Shown here: piece after piece, positions 61,001 to 64,000 of the stretch
How the letters are laid out: every line of letters begins with the position of its first letter
How positions within the stretch are numbered: the first letter of the stretch is position 1
Assembly (NCBI GenBank): GCA_009760885.1
Contig: CM019717.1
Coordinates: 51,855,366 to 51,919,365 of the forward strand
Reading direction: 5' to 3'
Length of the DNA: 64,000 bases
Source of the DNA: Achatina immaculata
Taxonomy: Eukaryota > Mollusca > Gastropoda > Stylommatophora > Achatinidae
Position numbers and translations under genes: made by a program
The notes under the pieces: model-generated
Database searches by the model: none
What the model saw: only the letters and a program-made list of their open reading frames with translations
What the model was told of the DNA's origin: nothing

Positions 61001-63208
61001 ACATCCTTTCTGTTGTTCTTCTCCATGTCTCTATTGTATGTATTTGGCATATTCTTTTTCTTCTTCTTCGTTCGCATTGTCTGTCTATATCTGCAGTCCT
61101 GTCTCTTGGATAAATTTCACTGTTTTTTGTAACTCACGTATGGAACCGTAGAGCTTATCTTCTTTAGTGGTTTCACTGGGCCAGTAATTATTTCTCAGCG
61201 TCTCGTAGTTGATGCAGTTCTGGAGGATATGTTCCACAGTTTGGGGCACCTGGGCACATGTACATAGATTAGTAGTACCAACCTTAAACTTTGTATACAT
61301 ATGACTTCGGAGTCGGCTGTGTCCTGTTCGGTGACGGAAGATGGTGACTTGTTCCTTTCTGTTTAGCATGTGATAGTCATCATGTGGTGGTGTTTGTGGC
61401 TTCCTGTAGGTTTTTATCATGCTTTCCTTCTGATTATAGGTGATTGGTATGTCTGGTTGCTCCATTTCAGTGCCCTCTTTGGCCAGATGGTCAGCTTTCT
61501 CATTGCCTGGTATCCCACAGTGGGAGGGAATCCACTGCAAAGTGACTCCATGTTGTAAGCCAATTTTTGACAAGGCATCTTTAAGGTCTAGTAGTTTGTT
61601 GCACTGAAGAGCTTCCAGTACTGATCTCGCATCTGTGAGAATTACTACAGGACATGTATAAATTCTGAAGTCTGATAGTTTTTCAACTGCAGCAATAATT
61701 GCTCTAACTTCTGCATCAAAGTTGTTGCAGTATTTACCAGTGGGTATGGAAATCTTGTCAATGGTGTTGTTTGGATATTCAATATATGCTCCTGCCCCTA
61801 CATTCTTTATGGTATTATGTGCAGATCCATCTGTATACACACGTATCCAGGTGTCACATGGATATTTGTCATCTAGAACACTACATGTGGCTGTTGATCT
61901 TACAAGACCGCTCTGCATCTCACCATTCTGCACACCTTTCACTTCAGTCTGAATAGTTATTTGTGTATAATCTGCTTCTTTCCATGGTGTATGCTCTGGT
62001 ACAGATAATAATGGAGCGACTACAGTTGGAAGGTCAGGTATCAGCTTACGCATACGCTTGGCCTGATGAATGAAGCTGCTTCTTTTAAGCCGTCCTAATG
62101 CCAAGTTACTGAATCTCTCCTTCAGGGGATGGCTTACAGAGCTAAGGAATTTTTCTCCCATGGTCATGACCTTTGTGTCTCTACGTTCCTTTAGCGGTTG
62201 AACACCAACTATTTTCTGCATTTCTACTATTGGTGTGGACTTCATGGCACCTGTGATAATCCATAGTGACTGATTTTGAACCTTGTCTAGATTATGCAGC
62301 GTAGTGTTTGATGCTGTGCACCAAGATGTTGAGACATATTCTAAATGTGGTAGAATACTTTGCTGATATACATTCTTGAGGATTCTTTCACTAGCTCCCC
62401 ATGTGGTTCCACTCAATTTTCTTAATATGGCTAGTTTTCTTCTGGCTTTTGCTTCTGCACTGTTGATGTGTTGCTTCCACGTCAGTTTTGAGTCAAGTCA
62501 CTCCTAAGTGGGTTGTCCATCCTTAAGGGTATTTCATTTACAAAGATCTTACCTGCTTTCTGTTTAGATGAGAGGGTGAACAGAGTGGTAATTGATTTCT
62601 CTGTGTTAATACTTACACACCATTTGTTTTCCGTGATGTCAAGATGTCTGCTGCTCTTTGGAGTCTCTGTGTAGCAACAGTCGCATATTCATCTGTACAC
62701 CACATGACCAGATCATCTGCATACAGTGCCGCTTTGATTCCATAGGGAAGTTCCTTGACCAGGTCATTATATATTTGGCATAAAATGTGCTCTTAAAAAT
62801 GAAATTGAGCCTAATATTTATCTATAACTTTTTAAACATGAGTATTTCTTTATTACACCAGTCTTGTTTAGAATATCATGAGATGACAAGACACTTCTAA
62901 GGGAACAGGCTGGGGGGGGGGGGGGTGTGTGTGTGTGTGTGTGTGCGGCAGAAAAAAATAAAAATCCAATGGTGAAACTGAAACTAGGAACCTTAGCAAA
63001 GCAGCCAGATATGCCGGCAATTCCACTTTGAATCATGTGCTAAATTCCTGTAAATGACTCTACTCTTTCCTCTCACCATCATTTGTCTTTACATAAGAAT
63101 GTAGTACATGTTGTGTTACCTCATGAAGGGCAAGTAATGGTTCTTATAAGCTTCACTGATGCTGTTGAGGAAGTCGTCTGTTAAGACAGGGCTGTTGACT
63201 TCCCAAGG
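52009..63208 (-). CDS. NDUFA10: NDUFA10 (complex I 42-kDa subunit), 3' half of the gene
   Basis: Accessory subunit of mitochondrial NADH dehydrogenase, a deoxynucleoside-kinase-fold protein on the matrix side. Five exons: 63208-63120, 60305-60245, 59098-58986, 57951-57831 and probably 52077-52009. Phases match at every junction. Recognised from [10 protein letters not shown] (human AYKKTFLPEM), [16 protein letters not shown] (human VVEDIEYLK) and the C-terminal spacing; length from the PE of APELL to the stop is 39 residues against 38 in human. The mitochondrial targeting peptide, P-loop and lid region lie off the right edge. It is the upstream same-strand neighbour of CSK. Confidence 0.8.
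52090..52180. repeat. 28-bp tandem repeat, three copies
   Basis: Unit contains AAATAAATGTATCTGCTGAA; the third copy is diverged. In the last NDUFA10 intron, next to the acceptor. Confidence 0.8.
52290..52460 (-). repeat. SINE fragment sharing a central block with 11640-11835
   Basis: On the minus strand TCTGGCCAGAGGCACCCCAG matches the block before GTCGCCC in the other copy; the tRNA-like head is weak. Confidence 0.4.
53280..55200 (-). repeat. Degenerate long repeats with coding-like pieces
   Basis: Segments recur at intervals of roughly 400-900 bases. VSEYG-like pieces on the minus strand occur near 53330, 54150 and 54950. FLGQVIRK plus stop is near 54100 and 54900. [15 protein letters not shown] near 54690 resembles [14 protein letters not shown] near 55110. 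ALVN followed by a basic stretch is near 53740 and 54560. Each is interrupted by stops. I do not recognise the family: decayed tandem exons or a repetitive TE protein are both possible. Lies in the last NDUFA10 intron. Confidence 0.45.
55615..56275 (-). mobile_element. LINE RT C-terminal fragment, family 4
   Basis: Minus strand starts inside the ORF with [19 protein letters not shown], continues after a shift to [18 protein letters not shown] and [23 protein letters not shown], and ends KGHAND. Its 5' side abuts the 3' end of the next LINE at about 56280. Confidence 0.75.
56283..57135 (-). mobile_element. RTE-like LINE, best preserved copy of the RT C-terminus
   Basis: Minus strand: [20 protein letters not shown] (RT catalytic motif), a frameshift near 56985-56945, then an open frame of 217 codons with [86 protein letters not shown]. 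Terminus: CTTAAGGTTCAGAGAGAG. The 281-codon plus-strand frame here is only its antisense shadow. Confidence 0.8.
57136..57830. other. NDUFA10 intron, no other feature
   Basis: T-rich with a short GT run near 57330. No coding or repeat structure recognised. Confidence 0.4.
57831..57951 (-). CDS. NDUFA10: NDUFA10 exon
   Basis: Completes Phe, then [31 protein letters not shown] and VLFDRIVLQ. Acceptor TTTCAG, donor GTAAAT, exits in phase 0. Confidence 0.85.
58986..59098 (-). CDS. NDUFA10: NDUFA10 exon
   Basis: [20 protein letters not shown] then [17 protein letters not shown], ending with two bases of the next codon. Acceptor CTGCAG, donor GTAAGT. Confidence 0.85.
59328..59603. repeat. 34-bp minisatellite, 8 copies
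   Basis: Unit contains CCCACAGTCTGCCCTCACTT with CTGTCTCCATGTAG; copies differ mainly as ATGTAG or ACGTAG. The first copy lacks two bases. In an NDUFA10 intron. Confidence 0.92.
60064..60116. repeat. 28-bp tandem duplication
   Basis: CTGGGATGGTTTGCTGTGGG occurs twice in succession. Confidence 0.85.
60245..60305 (-). CDS. NDUFA10: NDUFA10 short exon
   Basis: Sixty-one bases: completes Arg, then [20 protein letters not shown]. Acceptor CCACAG, donor GTAAGT. Confidence 0.82.
60883..61045 (-). mobile_element. RTE-like LINE 3' end, interrupted
   Basis: Same 3' terminal 160 bases as 56283-56440; its upstream part is cut by the I-like LINE that begins at about 61050. Confidence 0.7.
61050..62790 (-). 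mobile_element. I-like LINE with RNase H domain, 5'-truncated
   Basis: Minus strand: [20 protein letters not shown] (RT catalytic YADD) near 62760-62700, one or more frameshifts to 62420, then 443 open codons: thumb region ([13 protein letters not shown]), RNase H ([58 protein letters not shown]) with all acidic active-site residues, then a cysteine-rich end ([17 protein letters not shown]), ending TGLQI. The 3' end is GCGAACGAAGAAGAAG. Lies in an NDUFA10 intron. Confidence 0.85.
62912..62945. repeat. Poly(G)/(TG)n microsatellite
   Basis: G run of about 13 followed by a TG dinucleotide run. Confidence 0.85.
63120..63208 (-). CDS. NDUFA10: NDUFA10 exon (first seen)
   Basis: [20 protein letters not shown] then YKNHYLPFM plus two bases. 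Acceptor TTTCAG, donor GTAAC. Only one frame is open across it. Confidence 0.82.
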
Positions 63209-63559
63209 CTGAAATACACAGAAATGCATTAACCTCTGAACCTTAATTTCACAAAGTGTGATGAACAAATCTGTCACACTGTCCAAAATACCATTACAGT
63301 TTGATCAACTCTAGAAGATGTCAAAATGAACCAAATGAATTACTTGGCTAAATCAATTTTGATAAGTAATCACATTTTTGTTTAAAATAATGTGACTTTT
63401 GATCAGGGTCCATTCTCCTCTATCATTTCCCAGCAATTTATGGTGTGGCTGAAATGTGATATAGTGGTGACATATTCTGGACTTCACTGACTAGCAAACA
63501 TATGTAGTAGTTCTCATACCACAATGAGATCTATCAAATTTAGTTGCCAATCACGTGAA

Positions 63560-64000
63560 ATGCATGAACCGGCTTGTCCCAGAGGTTAAGACACTGCTGG
63601 CGAGACTCTTAGAATGCCGCGTGTGGAGTGAAGCTCCTCCAGGTCAAGGAAGAAATTGCGGAAAATAAATAAAGGTTGCTGTGTGGTGCCGATGTGAAAA
63701 GGTGGTGGAAAGGATAAAGTGAAGTTTAATCGGTATGTCCAGTAGTATCGCTGCGAGAGCTATACATACCACGGCACCTCTGCTCTAGAGGCCGGCCACG
63801 TCCGAAATACAACTACACTGGTGAAATATGCCTAAACCGGCACACACCAGGGGTGGAACTTGATGGCTAGACATGTCATGCCACCTCCGCTCTAGAGGTC
63901 GGTCACGCCTGATATACACCCATACTGGTGAATTTTGCCTAAACCGGCTCACACCAGGGGTGAATCTTGAAGGCTATGCATGTCACAGTACCTCTGCTCT
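63560..64000 (+). mobile_element. Long modular retroelement, copy 3, cut by window end
   Basis: Reverse complement of 34940-35245 and 46360-46735 type sequence, with AACCGGCTTGTCCCAGAGG at the truncated 5' end and the 105-bp modules (CCTCTGCTCTAGAGGCCGG, CCTAAACCGGC). Opposite orientation to copies 1 and 2; the 3' part is off the window. Confidence 0.75.

Overview
This is animal nuclear DNA: small exons with consensus splice sites, long AT-rich introns, many microsatellites, and a dense mix of decayed transposable elements (RTE-like and I-like LINEs, Penelope-like, piggyBac-like, Tc1/mariner, Helitron, tRNA-derived SINE-like repeats). The protein sequences and repeat mix suggest a lophotrochozoan, most likely a mollusc and perhaps a gastropod. 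That placement is an inference.

Two host genes were recognised, both on the minus strand. (1) NDUFA10, the complex I subunit with a deoxynucleoside-kinase fold. Its 3' half is present as exons at 63208-63120, 60305-60245, 59098-58986 and 57951-57831, with a probable last exon at 52077-52009. The 5' part lies beyond the right edge. (2) CSK, the C-terminal Src kinase, runs from 36524 to 13690 and is almost complete: SH3, SH2, linker, kinase domain and stop. Only the extreme N-terminal exon is missing.

The most interesting feature is in CSK. There are two alternative SH2 exons, 32584-32359 and 30134-29915. Both need two bases from the exon before and both end on a codon boundary. Using exactly one keeps the frame; using both or neither breaks it. 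This is the signature of mutually exclusive exons and predicts two Csk isoforms with different phosphotyrosine-binding domains. A decayed duplicate of the SH3 exon sits at 41165-41240, so the regulatory half of the gene has been duplicated locally more than once. One kinase exon (24846-24745) is one base short, exactly at the alpha-C glutamate motif. This is either a sequence error or an inactivating allele.

Layout: 1-5.4 kb, TE remnants. 5.4-13.7 kb, sequence downstream of CSK (part may be 3' UTR), with a piggyBac-like MITE and a SINE. 13.7-36.5 kb, CSK with introns carrying Tc1, MITEs, piggyBac, LINEs, a Penelope-like element and a long modular retroelement. 36.5-41.3 kb, possible CSK 5' region with LINE fragments. 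41.4-44.8 kb, inverted pair of Penelope-like elements. 45-48.4 kb, second modular retroelement, then a Helitron helicase end whose last codons have been amplified into a 12-copy array. 49-52 kb, SINE and LINE fragments. 52-63.2 kb, NDUFA10 exons in introns full of repeats. 63.56-64 kb, third copy of the modular retroelement, cut by the window edge.
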